Notes under the pieces: generated by a model
What the model saw: the letters and a program-made list of their open reading frames with translations, nothing else
Databases searched by the model: none
Told to the model about the DNA's origin: nothing
Made by a program: the position numbers and the translations under genes
Shown here: in pieces, positions 16,416-24,128 of the stretch
Numbering within the stretch: position 1 is the stretch's first letter
Layout: each line of letters opens with the position of its first letter
From: an uncultured Clostridia bacterium
GTDB taxonomy: Bacteria > Bacillota > Clostridia > Oscillospirales > Ruminococcaceae
Length of the DNA: 25,184 nucleotides
Direction: 5' to 3'
Assembly: GCA_947629275.1 (NCBI GenBank)
Contig: CANRDG010000009.1
Span: 1-25,184, forward strand

Positions 16416-16795
16416 TGCCGCCGCTTCCTTTCCTGCGAGTATGCTACAACTACCGCTGTTGCGTAGTTTTCACAGTGAGATATAGAAACCGAAAAATCCA
16501 GTCCCATTTTCTCTGCGATCTTTTCGGCACTTCCCGAAAGTTTTATATACGGCGCGCCCATATCATCGCGAAGCACTTCTACCTCTGCCAGCTTAAACTC
16601 GCGCACGCCCGTACCCAAAGCCTTTGAAAACGCCTCTTTCGCCGCCCAGTTGCCTGCCATTGAGGGGTATGGAAAACTTCTCCCCTCAAACATTTCTCGC
16701 TCCTGCGGCGAATAAACGCGCTCAACAAAACTTTGCCTCTGCGCGCTTTTCTTTATTCTGTCTATCTCGACAATATCAGTACCGACCTTTATCAT
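16412..16795 (-). CDS. acpS: Holo-[acyl-carrier-protein] synthase
   Basis: This 127-residue protein is the usual length for AcpS. It transfers 4'-phosphopantetheine from CoA to apo-ACP for fatty acid synthesis. The N-terminal GTDIVEIDRI supplies the Mg ligand D7. NWAAKEAFSKALGTG supplies E54 and the CoA-binding loop. SVSISHCENYATAVVVA is the conserved C-terminal block. The start overlaps the preceding gene and the stop overlaps nnr (both ATGA overlaps). The acpS-nnr pairing is common in Firmicutes. Confidence 0.95.
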   Translation of the reverse strand: MIKVGTDIVEIDRIKKSAQRQSFVERVYSPQEREMFEGRSFPYPSMAGNWAAKEAFSKALGTGVREFKLAEVEVLRDDMGAPYIKLSGSAEKIAEKMGLDFSVSISHCENYATAVVVAYSQERKRRQ

Positions 16796-17319
16796 AGCTG
16801 TTTATTTTTAAGTTCTCTCGGAAAATACGGTTTAAGCTCGTCCACAAACTGCTCGCTCGGCGTGAACACCACATAGCAAAGCCCCAGCGTTTTGTGCTTA
16901 CACTGCAAGTAATAGTCCCCGTCAGACTGCATATTGTCGGTAGCATCAACTACCGTGCAGTCAGATGAAAATATCTCTCCTCGCTTCTCCTCTGTAACCT
17001 TGCCAAACTGCATTATGCCCGAAATATCCACGGTTATAAGGCGTTTTCTTTTGCGCTGACCCATTATCTTGTCAACGTCCATATCGCCGTTTGTAAAGAT
17101 GTACTCATACTCTACCTTTTTATAAACGGCAAAAATATACACCCCGTAAAACGCCGCCATAAGTCCGAATATAACAAACCCTATAAACGGCGCTATCACT
17201 TGAAAAAACGTTATCGCCAGCATAAGCGCAAAACAGCACAGAAACGTCAGCCCGAAGACCTGAAATCTGTCCTTGCCGTCCTGCCTCCTTGTCACCATAT
17301 ACTCTTTAAATGTATCCAT
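16792..17319 (-). CDS. Small membrane protein, DUF6106/YcxB-like
   Basis: ATG at 17319 is chosen because AGGTG lies 6 bases upstream; an in-frame GTG at 17328 lacks a good site. The product has 175 residues. A short basic N-terminus (MDTFKEYMVTRRQDGKDR) is followed by two membrane segments (about 21-41 and 44-66) and a cytoplasmic beta-rich domain (YEYIFTNGDMDVDKIMGQRKRK, then VVFTPSEQFVDELKPYFP). The layout of two helices plus a PH-like domain recalls YcxB-type proteins, and the start recalls DUF6106, both from memory. Function is unknown. It is the first gene of the acpS-nnr operon. Confidence 0.8.
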   Translation of the reverse strand: MDTFKEYMVTRRQDGKDRFQVFGLTFLCCFALMLAITFFQVIAPFIGFVIFGLMAAFYGVYIFAVYKKVEYEYIFTNGDMDVDKIMGQRKRKRLITVDISGIMQFGKVTEEKRGEIFSSDCTVVDATDNMQSDGDYYLQCKHKTLGLCYVVFTPSEQFVDELKPYFPRELKNKQL

Positions 17320-17367
17320 ACAAAACACCTGCTGTTCTCATAATGTAATGATATTTAATATAATGAT

Positions 17368-17396
17368 ATTGTACCACATATACAAAAAAATTGCAA
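17368..17396 (-). promoter_or_regulatory. Promoter of the acpS-nnr operon
   Basis: TTGCAA (17391-17396), a 17-base spacer containing a T7 run, and TACAAT (17368-17373) on the minus strand, about 50 bases before the ATG at 17319. The hexamers are identical to those of the cellobiose phosphorylase promoter. Confidence 0.65.
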
Positions 17397-17406
17397 GACA
17401 GAAAGC

Positions 17407-17444
17407 AAAAAATACCCCGACGCTCATTAAAAGCATCGGGGTAT
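17407..17444 (-). terminator. Intrinsic terminator after lipoprotein 17496-18293
   Basis: A 13-base-pair stem (17412-17424 with 17432-17444) has one G-U pair and a 7-base loop. It is followed on the minus strand by a T-run (17407-17411). Its arms read ATACCCCGATGCT and AGCGTCGGGGTAT on that strand. Confidence 0.9.
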
Positions 17445-17495
17445 CTCATCATCATTCAATTATGCTAAACATTTGTTAAATGCTTGCTTGTAAAA

Positions 17496-18293
17496 TTATT
17501 CAGCAGCAGGAGCCTCAACAGGGTCACCAAGTGTAACGCTTGTTACGTTGATGCCGTATGTCTGGAAGATCATACCGCCCCAAGTAGAGCCGTCGTCGTT
17601 GGTCTGAATGTGTTCAGTCATGTTGGCTATGCACTCAGGAGTAACGTTGAATGTAACGCTGTCGCTTGACCAGTTGCCGTCCTTGTCCTGGCAGAATACG
17701 ATGTATCCGTCAGACTGGAGGAAGTGTTCACCGGTGAAGTCTTCTCTCATATCGCCATTCTTCTCAACTCTTGCATCGAGTTCTTCAGGAAGACCGGTAA
17801 TATAAGGAGTTCCCTCGGGAGCTACAGCATACAGCTTCTCCCAGTCGCCAGCGCAGCAAGGAGCGAGCAGATAGTATTCATAGTAAGACTCTTCAAGAGT
17901 AGTCATATCCATGGTCTTCTCAAACTCATAATTAAGAGTTACAGAGCAGCCGGTGTCCTTGTACTTATCGAAATATTCGATATTGAAGAAGTTAAGAACG
18001 TTGCCCTCGTCATCGATAACGAAGTTAGGTGTACTCCAGTCACCGGGGTACTCGCCGTCAGTGTTAGCTGTGCCGCTAAATTCAACAGGTTCAGCTTCAC
18101 TGCTGTCAGCAGCAGAAGACTCCTCAGCAGTGGTGGTCTCTTCGGGCTTGCTTTCTTCGGGAGCAGTAGTGGTCTCCGCAGCGGAAGAAGTGGTATCGGC
18201 AGCAGCAGATGAAGATGAAGAATCATCGCCGCAAGCTGCAAACATGGTAGCAGCCATCATCATAGAAACAAGTATTGCAAGTTTCTTTTTCAT
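17496..18293 (-). CDS. Lipoprotein with acidic Ser/Thr linker, possible carbohydrate-binding domain
   Basis: GGAGGT 7 bases before ATG 18293 fixes the start and gives 265 residues. Residues 1-21 are a lipoprotein signal (MKKKLAIL, lipobox FAAC, C21). Residues about 22-75 are a Ser/Thr/Glu/Ala-rich linker with TTTAPEESKPEETTT. The globular domain (about 76-260) is beta-rich and ends in WGGMIFQTYGINVTSVTLG, which resembles the last strands of jelly-roll carbohydrate-binding modules of ruminococci. This similarity is a visual impression, so glycan binding is only a hypothesis. The adjacent lipoprotein at 18498-19319 shares the signal and linker but has a different globular domain. It has its own promoter and terminator. 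Confidence 0.85.
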   Translation of the reverse strand: MKKKLAILVSMMMAATMFAACGDDSSSSSAAADTTSSAAETTTAPEESKPEETTTAEESSAADSSEAEPVEFSGTANTDGEYPGDWSTPNFVIDDEGNVLNFFNIEYFDKYKDTGCSVTLNYEFEKTMDMTTLEESYYEYYLLAPCCAGDWEKLYAVAPEGTPYITGLPEELDARVEKNGDMREDFTGEHFLQSDGYIVFCQDKDGNWSSDSVTFNVTPECIANMTEHIQTNDDGSTWGGMIFQTYGINVTSVTLGDPVEAPAAE

Positions 18294-18348
18294 TTCAATT
18301 ACCTCCATAAATAGATGTTATCCATTGAATAAAACTTATTCTATGCTA

Positions 18349-18377
18349 ATTATAACATCTGAAAAATCAAAAGTCAA
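18349..18377 (-). promoter_or_regulatory. Promoter of lipoprotein 17496-18293
   Basis: TTGACT (18372-18377), a 17-base spacer and TATAAT (18349-18354) on the minus strand, with a leader of about 50 bases. The -35 and -10 hexamers are the same as those of the neighbouring lipoprotein promoter. Confidence 0.8.
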
Positions 18378-18429
18378 CGTGATAATCGCAGTGAATTTTT
18401 ATTAAAAATCAGCCTTTTTTCATGTATTA

Positions 18430-18447
18430 TGCACAAGTAAACGTTAC
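18430..18447 (-). promoter_or_regulatory. Shared upstream element, copy 1 (lipoprotein 17496-18293)
   Basis: Minus strand reads GTAACGTTTACTTGTGCA. It lies 52 bases upstream of the -35. The same core (AACGTTT, then TTGTGCA) occurs upstream of two other promoters in the window in the same orientation to the gene. Confidence 0.4.
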
Positions 18448-18497
18448 CACGCGACCGATTTTTACCAATGTCGTATTGCAATATATGAAAGTCTGTT

Positions 18498-19319
18498 TTA
18501 TTCTGCGGTCTCAAGCTCGCCCTCGGGAGATACGAACTTGATAGCTACATCTTCGTCGTCGCTCTTGTCAGTCGGCAGACCTGTAACCGTAAACTTGATA
18601 ACTACAGGGTCGGTAGACTGCCATGTCAGGCATTCATATTCGTCAATGCCTCTCTGGTCTATCTGCTCGCCAGCCCAGCTATTTACTATTTTAATAGTAC
18701 CGCCGTGGTTTTCCTGACCGTTATCCTCCATGCCTACCTCAGAACCTGTAAGATCAAATGTCTTGCCGTCCTGCTGATACTCGGTAAGAGTTATCTTTGC
18801 ATCGGGATAATCCTTGAATGCATATGTACCGTCTTCCTGCTGTTCAACAGCTATCGTGGTGTCAAGACCTACCCAGCCGAGCAGAGCCTCGTCAAAGTCG
18901 CACCACCAGCCCTCAAGGCTTACTTCATAGTCGCCGTTGCCGGTAATGAAAACGTCATTGCAGGTAGCAGAGAACGACTTGTTGCTCGATTCGTTGAGCA
19001 AAAGCTCTCCGACAGCGTTTCTGTGCTCCCAAGAGTCTCTTACCTGGAAAGAAATGCCTGCCATGCCTATAGCATTTTCAGGCAGCTCTACGGGCTCGGG
19101 CAATGTTACCTTTGCAGCGGTAGTTACCTCGGCAGTGGTCTCCTCGGGCTTGCTCTCCTCGGGAGCTGTAGTGGTTTCTGCTTCTGATGTTGTATCGGCG
19201 GCAGATTCTGCCGGTGCTGTAGTGGTTTCAGTTGCCTTTGATGACGAATCATCGCCGCAGGAAGCAAACATTGTTGCAGCCATCATCATGGCGGCGAGTA
19301 TCGCAAGTTTCTTTTTCAT
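18498..19319 (-). CDS. Lipoprotein with acidic Ser/Thr linker, paralogous leader
   Basis: Two consecutive ATGs follow AAAGGAGG. The second (19319) has the better 7-base spacing and matches the paralogue's start, giving 273 residues. Residues 1-21 are the signal (lipobox FASC, C21). Residues about 22-70 are a Thr/Glu/Ala-rich linker with two TTTAPEE/TTTAPAE blocks. The globular domain (about 71-272) is beta-rich with many Trp and acidic residues (YEVSLEGWWCDFDEALLGW, IKIVNSWAGEQIDQ, VVIKFTVTGLP). The family is not recognised; the strand pattern suggests a jelly-roll binding domain. I found no convincing terminator before the next lipoprotein, so some read-through into it is likely. Confidence 0.85.
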   Translation of the reverse strand: MKKKLAILAAMMMAATMFASCGDDSSSKATETTTAPAESAADTTSEAETTTAPEESKPEETTAEVTTAAKVTLPEPVELPENAIGMAGISFQVRDSWEHRNAVGELLLNESSNKSFSATCNDVFITGNGDYEVSLEGWWCDFDEALLGWVGLDTTIAVEQQEDGTYAFKDYPDAKITLTEYQQDGKTFDLTGSEVGMEDNGQENHGGTIKIVNSWAGEQIDQRGIDEYECLTWQSTDPVVIKFTVTGLPTDKSDDEDVAIKFVSPEGELETAE

Positions 19320-19343
19320 CATTATTCCTCCTTTAAATTTTTC

Positions 19344-19359
19344 GGATATAGATATATCC
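19344..19359. repeat. Short inverted repeat in the lipoprotein leader
   Basis: The arms GGATATA and TATATCC are separated by two bases, between the -10 and the ribosome binding site of the lipoprotein gene at 18498-19319. It could form a small RNA hairpin or be a DNA operator. It is AT-rich and may be fortuitous. Confidence 0.35.
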
Positions 19360-19377
19360 TATCTCTATCCTGTTGTC

Positions 19378-19407
19378 ATTATAACACTTTGCAGGCGCAA
19401 AAGTCAA
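19378..19407 (-). promoter_or_regulatory. Promoter of lipoprotein 18498-19319
   Basis: TTGACT (19402-19407), an 18-base spacer and TATAAT (19378-19383) on the minus strand, with a leader of about 50 bases. Confidence 0.78.
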
Positions 19408-19448
19408 CATTATTTTTATAATATATTTTACCGCCGTATTTGGCTACA

Positions 19449-19466
19449 TTGCACAAAAAACGTTAC
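19449..19466 (-). promoter_or_regulatory. Shared upstream element, copy 2 (lipoprotein 18498-19319)
   Basis: Minus strand reads GTAACGTTTTTTGTGCAA, 41 bases upstream of the -35. Sixteen consecutive bases (AACGTTTTTTGTGCAA) are identical to the copy at 24815-24830. Confidence 0.45.
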
Positions 19467-19470
19467 GACT

Positions 19471-19488
19471 TTGTAATAATTGTTACAA
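19471..19488. promoter_or_regulatory. Candidate redox-type operator palindrome
   Basis: TTGTAATAATTGTTACAA has 6-base arms (TTGTAA/TTACAA). It resembles both the 18-bp clostridial Rex operator (TTGTTAA-N4-TTAACAA) and a PerR box (TTATAATNATTATAA), without matching either exactly. It lies between the hydA terminator and the lipoprotein promoter. Confidence 0.35.
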
Positions 19489-19520
19489 AAAGTCCTTTCA
19501 CTTACCATGAAAGGACTTTT
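19487..19520 (-). terminator. Intrinsic terminator after hydA
   Basis: A perfect 13-base-pair stem (19488-19500 with 19508-19520, arms AAAGTCCTTTCA type) with a 7-base loop lies about 45 bases past the hydA stop. The stem's outer end is A/T pairs, so it carries T-runs on both strands and could act bidirectionally. Confidence 0.88.
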
Positions 19521-19563
19521 AATATTACTGAATTTTTACATTTCTGTAACTGACTTTAAGCCG

Positions 19564-21303
19564 TCACATACCTCTCTTAACGTATGAAGTATGCAGAACG
19601 TGATGTGCCTTTTCAGAGCCCGGCTTGCCGAAATACTCAGCATATACCTGCTTGATGGCAGGGTTTTCGTGAGATTTTCTTACCGGCATATTTGCATCGA
19701 GATCATAAAGCACCTTAGCTCTCTTAGCTCTGATGTCAACAGTGTTTCTGATATATCCGGGCTGCTGCGGCTGACCGCCGCCGTTTACGCAGCCGCCGGG
19801 ACAACCCATTATCTCGATGAACTGATAATCAGCTTCGCCCGCCGCAACTTTCTTGAGTATCTCCTTGGCATTTGCAAGACCGGAAGCCACTGCAACCTTT
19901 ACTTTCATGCCAGCAACGTCATACTCAGCCTCTTTGATGCCCTGCGTGCCTCTTACCTCTTTAAAGTCAACAGACTTGAGCTCCTCGCCGGTAAGCGTTT
20001 CAACGGCAGTTCTGAGAGCTGCTTCCATAACGCCGCCCGTTGCGCCGAATATAACGCCTGCGCCCGAAGAAAGTCCCAAAGGCTCGTCAAATTTCTCGTC
20101 GGGCAGCTCGTTGAACTTAATGCCTGCCTTGTCTATCATTCTGCCGAGTTCTCTGGTAGTCAGAGCATAGTCAACGTCTGGAACGCCTGCTGCGTCCTCA
20201 TCGTCTCTGCCTATCTCGAACTTCTTTGCGGTACACGGCATGATAGCCACTACAACTAGATCCTTAGGGTCTATACCCATTTTCTCTGCATAGTATGTTT
20301 TAGCCGTTGCGCCGAACATCTGCATAGGCGACTTGCAGCTTGAAAGGTTCTCTGTCAGGTCGGGGAAATAATGCTCGCAGTATTTTACCCAGCCCGGTGA
20401 GCAAGAGGTTATCATCGGCAGCGTGCCGCCGTTCTTAACTCTCTCAACAAACTCGTTAGCCTCTTCCATTATAGTAAGGTCGGCGGCAAAGTCGGTATCG
20501 AATACCTTATCGAAGCCGAGTCTTCTCAGCGCGCAAGCCATTTTGCCCTCAACGTCTGTGCCTATCGGCATACCGAAGCACTCGCCAAGGCCTGCTCTTA
20601 CCGCAGGTGCAGTCTGAACTATAACGGTTTTTGTCGGGTCTGCGATAGCGGCGAAAACGTCGTCAATGCTTTCCTTTTCTCTCAAAGCTCCCGTCGGGCA
20701 AACTGCGATACACTGACCGCAAGATACACAAGTTGTATCAGCCAGACCGTTTTCAAAGCTTGTGCCTATTATAGTTCTGAAGCCTCTCTCGTTAGCGCCT
20801 ATAACGCCAACAGACTGTACCTTTTCACATACGGCAGAGCAGCGGCGGCAGAGTATGCACTTGCCGTTGTCTCTTATCATATGCGCGGCAGATTCGTCAA
20901 CTTCTGTTTCAGTCCTTACGCCTGCAAAGTATTCCTCATCGTCAACGCCGAGGTCGCGGCACAGTTTCTGCAATTCGCAGTTGCCGCTTCTCACGCAGGA
21001 GAGGCACTTCTTATCGTGATTGGAGAGCAGCAGCTGCAATGTAGTCTTTCTCGACTCCAGCACCTTCGGAGAGTTTGTGAATACCTCCATGCCCTCGTTT
21101 ATCGGATAAACGCAGGAAGCCACAAGGCTTCTCGCTCCCTTTACCTCAACAACGCAGATACGGCAAGCGCCGATCTCATTTATGTCTTTCAGAAAGCAAA
21201 GGGTCGGGATCTCTATGCCTGCGTACCTTGCCGCTTCCAGAATGGTAGAACCTTTAGGAGCGGAGACGGGAACGCCATTGATCTTTATATTAACCATATC
21301 CAT
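19564..21303 (-). CDS. hydA: [FeFe]-hydrogenase catalytic subunit HydA (group A3, NAD-linked)
   Basis: The protein has 579 residues. It contains an N-terminal 2Fe-2S plant-type domain (C36, C47, C50, C64), a His-Cys3 cluster (H96, C100, C103, C109), and two 4Fe-4S clusters (C149/152/155/159 and C192/195/198/202). The H-cluster domain has ligands C301 (TSCSPGW), C357 (MPCTAKKFE), C501 and C505 (EIMGCPGGCVNGGGQP). The C-terminal small-subunit motif YAEYFGKPGSEKAHHVLHT is present. It reduces protons with electrons from HydB/HydC, probably confurcating NADH and reduced ferredoxin. The residue after C301 is Ser, where many catalytic enzymes have a proton-relay Cys. GGGAGG precedes the first ATG by 10 bases. 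It is the last gene of its operon, 18 bases after hydB. Maturases HydE/F/G are not in the window. Confidence 0.96.
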   Translation of the reverse strand: MDMVNIKINGVPVSAPKGSTILEAARYAGIEIPTLCFLKDINEIGACRICVVEVKGARSLVASCVYPINEGMEVFTNSPKVLESRKTTLQLLLSNHDKKCLSCVRSGNCELQKLCRDLGVDDEEYFAGVRTETEVDESAAHMIRDNGKCILCRRCSAVCEKVQSVGVIGANERGFRTIIGTSFENGLADTTCVSCGQCIAVCPTGALREKESIDDVFAAIADPTKTVIVQTAPAVRAGLGECFGMPIGTDVEGKMACALRRLGFDKVFDTDFAADLTIMEEANEFVERVKNGGTLPMITSCSPGWVKYCEHYFPDLTENLSSCKSPMQMFGATAKTYYAEKMGIDPKDLVVVAIMPCTAKKFEIGRDDEDAAGVPDVDYALTTRELGRMIDKAGIKFNELPDEKFDEPLGLSSGAGVIFGATGGVMEAALRTAVETLTGEELKSVDFKEVRGTQGIKEAEYDVAGMKVKVAVASGLANAKEILKKVAAGEADYQFIEIMGCPGGCVNGGGQPQQPGYIRNTVDIRAKRAKVLYDLDANMPVRKSHENPAIKQVYAEYFGKPGSEKAHHVLHTSYVKRGM

Positions 21304-21321
21304 TATACTTTATCCTCCCTA

Positions 21322-23136
21322 TTACTTCTTGGAAATTGCGCCGAACTTACACTGAGCCATGCACGCGCCGCACTTTACACACTTCTCCGGATCTATAGCC
21401 AAAGCCGGCAGCTTCTTGCCGGGAGCGGTGTAATCGGTCTTTGATATAGCGCTTGCAGGACACTGTCTTGCACACATACCACAGCCTATGCACTTTTCCT
21501 TGTCTATCTCATAACTGAGCAGATCCTTACATACGCCGGCAGGACACTTCTTGTCAACAACGTGGGCGATATACTCGTCCTTGAAGTAGCGAAGTGTTGA
21601 AAGCACGGGGTTGGGGGCTGTCTGACCGAGACCGCAAAGAGAGTTGTCTTTGATGTAGTAACAAAGCTTCTCTATCCTGTCCAGATCCTCCAGAGTAGCC
21701 TGACCCTTAGTTACCTTGTCGAGCATTTCAAGAAGTCTTCTTGTACCTATACGGCATGGCGTACATTTACCGCAAGACTCATCTACCGTGAACTGGAGGA
21801 AGAACTTGGCTATATCCACCATACAGTTGTCCTCGTCCATAACGATAAGTCCGCCCGAGCCCATCATAGAGCCTATAGCGATAAGGTTGTCATAGTCTAT
21901 AGGAACATCAAGGTTCTCAGCTGAGATACAGCCGCCCGAAGGTCCGCCTGTCTGTGCAGCCTTGAACTTTTTGCCGTTAGGTATGCCGCCGCCTATCTCT
22001 TCAATGATAGTTCTAAGCGTAGTACCCATAGGAACTTCAACAAGTCCCGTATTGTTTATCTTGCCGCCGAGAGCGAATACCTTAGTGCCCTTAGACTTTT
22101 CTGTACCCATTTCGGCGAACCATTCCGCACCGTTGAGTATTATTCTCGGAACGTTTGCATATGTTTCAACGTTATTAAGAATGGTAGGTCTTTCAAACAG
22201 ACCCTTTACGGCAGGGAACGGAGGTCTCGGACGAGGCTCGCCTCTGTTGCCCTCGATAGAGGTCATAAGAGCAGTCTCCTCACCGCAGACGAATGCGCCC
22301 GCGCCAAGTCTCAGACCGATGTCAAAATCAAATCCCGTACCGAATATATCTTTACCCAGAAGTCCGTATTCATGCGCCTGATTTATAGCAATTTCAAGAC
22401 GTTTAACAGCTATAGGATACTCAGCACGAACATAAATGTAGCCCTGCGAAGCTCCTATTGCATAACCTGCTATAGCCATAGCTTCCAGTACAACGTGGGG
22501 GTCGCCCTCAAGTACCGAACGATCCATGAATGCGCCCGGGTCGCCTTCGTCAGCGTTGCAGCAAACATACTTCTGTCCGCCGTCCTGAACGAAGTTTCTA
22601 GCCATCTGCCATTTGCGTCCCGTCGGGAAGCCTGCGCCGCCTCTGCCTCTGAGTCCCGAAGCGAGAATGGTATCTATTACCTGCTCGGGTGTCATCTCGG
22701 TAAGAGCCTTGCCCAGCGCCTCATATCCGCCTGTGCCTATATATTCTTCAATGTTCTCAGGGTTGATAACGCCGCAGTTGCGCAGCGCTATTCTCTTCTG
22801 ATTTCTGTAGAAGTCGGTATCCTGAAGCGACTTTACGCCCTCGGTGGTAACGGTCTCATCATAAACGAGCCTTGATACGATACGACCTTTTACAAGGTGC
22901 TCGGAAACTATCTCCTCGATATCCGCTTCCTTTACCATCGAATAGAAAGTACCTTCGGGGTAAACTATCATTATCGGACCCAGTGCGCAAAGTCCGAAGC
23001 AGCCCGTCTTGACTACCTGAACTTCCTTGTCCAGACCGTTCTTGGCGATCTCGAAATTAAGCTTTTCGATAATAGCCTGACTTCCCGAAGAAGTACAGCC
23101 TGTTCCGCCGCATACCAAAACGTGTGAACGATACAT
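21322..23136 (-). CDS. hydB: NADH-binding flavoprotein subunit HydB (NuoF-like)
   Basis: The protein has 604 residues. An N-terminal thioredoxin-like 2Fe-2S domain (C9, C14, C46, C50) is followed by the NuoF core with NADH/FMN loops (GLRGRGGAGFPTGRKW; later NADEGDPGAFMDR and GAGAFVCGEETAL). Next come an SLBB-type segment, a 4Fe-4S site ESCGKCTPCRIG (near residue 455), and a C-terminal pair of 4Fe-4S ferredoxin motifs (CIGCGMCARQCP and CVKCGACMAQC, residues about 545-604). In trimeric bifurcating hydrogenases this subunit oxidises NADH and holds the FMN bifurcation site. AAGGAGGAG lies 8 bases before the ATG. Confidence 0.95.
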   Translation of the reverse strand: MYRSHVLVCGGTGCTSSGSQAIIEKLNFEIAKNGLDKEVQVVKTGCFGLCALGPIMIVYPEGTFYSMVKEADIEEIVSEHLVKGRIVSRLVYDETVTTEGVKSLQDTDFYRNQKRIALRNCGVINPENIEEYIGTGGYEALGKALTEMTPEQVIDTILASGLRGRGGAGFPTGRKWQMARNFVQDGGQKYVCCNADEGDPGAFMDRSVLEGDPHVVLEAMAIAGYAIGASQGYIYVRAEYPIAVKRLEIAINQAHEYGLLGKDIFGTGFDFDIGLRLGAGAFVCGEETALMTSIEGNRGEPRPRPPFPAVKGLFERPTILNNVETYANVPRIILNGAEWFAEMGTEKSKGTKVFALGGKINNTGLVEVPMGTTLRTIIEEIGGGIPNGKKFKAAQTGGPSGGCISAENLDVPIDYDNLIAIGSMMGSGGLIVMDEDNCMVDIAKFFLQFTVDESCGKCTPCRIGTRRLLEMLDKVTKGQATLEDLDRIEKLCYYIKDNSLCGLGQTAPNPVLSTLRYFKDEYIAHVVDKKCPAGVCKDLLSYEIDKEKCIGCGMCARQCPASAISKTDYTAPGKKLPALAIDPEKCVKCGACMAQCKFGAISKK

Positions 23137-23156
23137 ATTATGTACTCCTCCTTAAA

Positions 23157-23549
23157 TTACTTGAATGTATACTCGGCAACTACCTGACCTCTTACAAGGT
23201 GCTTGTCTATTACCTCAGCAGCCTTTTCGGGGGTCATTTTGATGTATGTTACCTTTTCTTTGCCGGGTTCCATTACCTCAACTATAGGTTCATACTGGCA
23301 AAGACCTATGCAGCCTGTCTGGGTAACGACTACCTTGTCGTTTATGCCCTTAGCAGCAACGCCCTCAACAAAAGCGTTAAGTACCGGTCTTGCGCCGGAA
23401 GCTATACCGCAGGTAGCCATACCTACAACAACTCTTGTGGTGGTCTCGTCCTCGTGACGCATACCTACCTGACCCTGCATCTTTTCGCGTATAGCCTTCA
23501 GTTCTTCCAAAGATTTCACTTGAATCACCATTCCTTTACTGATTTGCAT
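23157..23549 (-). CDS. Small thioredoxin-like ferredoxin of the hydrogenase operon (HndB/HydD-like)
   Basis: The protein has 130 residues. An N-terminal helix (KSLEELKAIREKMQG) precedes a thioredoxin-like fold with VVVGMATCGIASGA (C47) and TQTGCIGLC (C80, C84). Only three cysteines are present, so a standard four-Cys 2Fe-2S cluster would need another ligand. Proteins of this type accompany many clostridial NAD(P)-dependent hydrogenases and form an extra subunit in some. The first ATG (23549) is used, but it has no good ribosome site; an internal ATG at 23531 follows AAAGGA with no spacing, so the exact start is uncertain. It lies 21 bases after the ATPase gene and 20 before hydB. Confidence 0.85.
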   Translation of the reverse strand: MQISKGMVIQVKSLEELKAIREKMQGQVGMRHEDETTTRVVVGMATCGIASGARPVLNAFVEGVAAKGINDKVVVTQTGCIGLCQYEPIVEVMEPGKEKVTYIKMTPEKAAEVIDKHLVRGQVVAEYTFK

Positions 23550-23570
23550 TTACACGCCGACAGCCCTTGA

Positions 23571-24128
23571 CTATAAAATTATATCGCCGTCGGTCTCTTT
23601 TTTGTTTTCGGAAAGATATTCTTTTATATAATCCGAAACGTCGGGAACATCAAAGGGCACGCCCTCCAGTATCTCCCTCAGTTCTCTCGTGTCAAGAACG
23701 AATCCTCTTTCATTTACTTTGTAGCTGTATACAAAGTCTGTATCCTTGTTCAATGTGATGAGGCTGTGCATCGTCGAGGTCATATCCCCCAGCGGCATTC
23801 TGTCAATGCTCGATATCACGAAAGTCGCGGTAACTACAGTACCCACGCCCTTTTGCGAGGTTATCTCAAACTCTCCGCCCGTACTTTCGGCGGCAAGCTT
23901 GAAAAACGATACCCCTAGCCCCACTTTTCTCGTGGTGCGCGTGGTAAAGAACGGATCGCAAACCCTTGCGAGCTGCTCTTCGTCCATACCCTTGCCGTTA
24001 TCCTTAATAACTATCGTCATAAGGTCTTTCACAGTATCGCTGCATACCGATATTTCTATCAGCGTTGCCTCTGCCTTGACGGAGTTTTCCGCTACGTCAA
24101 GCACATTGAGCGAAAGCTCGGTCATCAT
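23571..24128 (-). CDS. Stand-alone GHKL ATPase of the hydrogenase operon
   Basis: This 185-residue protein has a HATPase_c fold: N box LDVAENSVKAE, G1 DNGKGMD, a CDPFFTTR lid segment and G2 GLGVSFF. It has no HisKA phospho-acceptor domain, no membrane segment and no receiver partner, so it is not an ordinary sensor kinase. Residues from about 115 on are an extra domain with no recognised motif, ending in an acidic tail. Its ATG overlaps the hydC stop (ATGA), implying coupled synthesis. Similar ATPase genes sit in hydrogenase operons of other clostridia. Their role, perhaps a phospho-switch or an assembly factor, is not something I can assign. Confidence 0.85.
   Translation of the reverse strand: MMTELSLNVLDVAENSVKAEATLIEISVCSDTVKDLMTIVIKDNGKGMDEEQLARVCDPFFTTRTTRKVGLGVSFFKLAAESTGGEFEITSQKGVGTVVTATFVISSIDRMPLGDMTSTMHSLITLNKDTDFVYSYKVNERGFVLDTRELREILEGVPFDVPDVSDYIKEYLSENKKETDGDIIL

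Noticed and set aside
18394..18409. AT-only inverted repeat as terminator of the upstream lipoprotein
   Set aside because: The stem has no GC pairs and no distinct T-run beyond the stem; it is more likely promoter-upstream AT-rich DNA.
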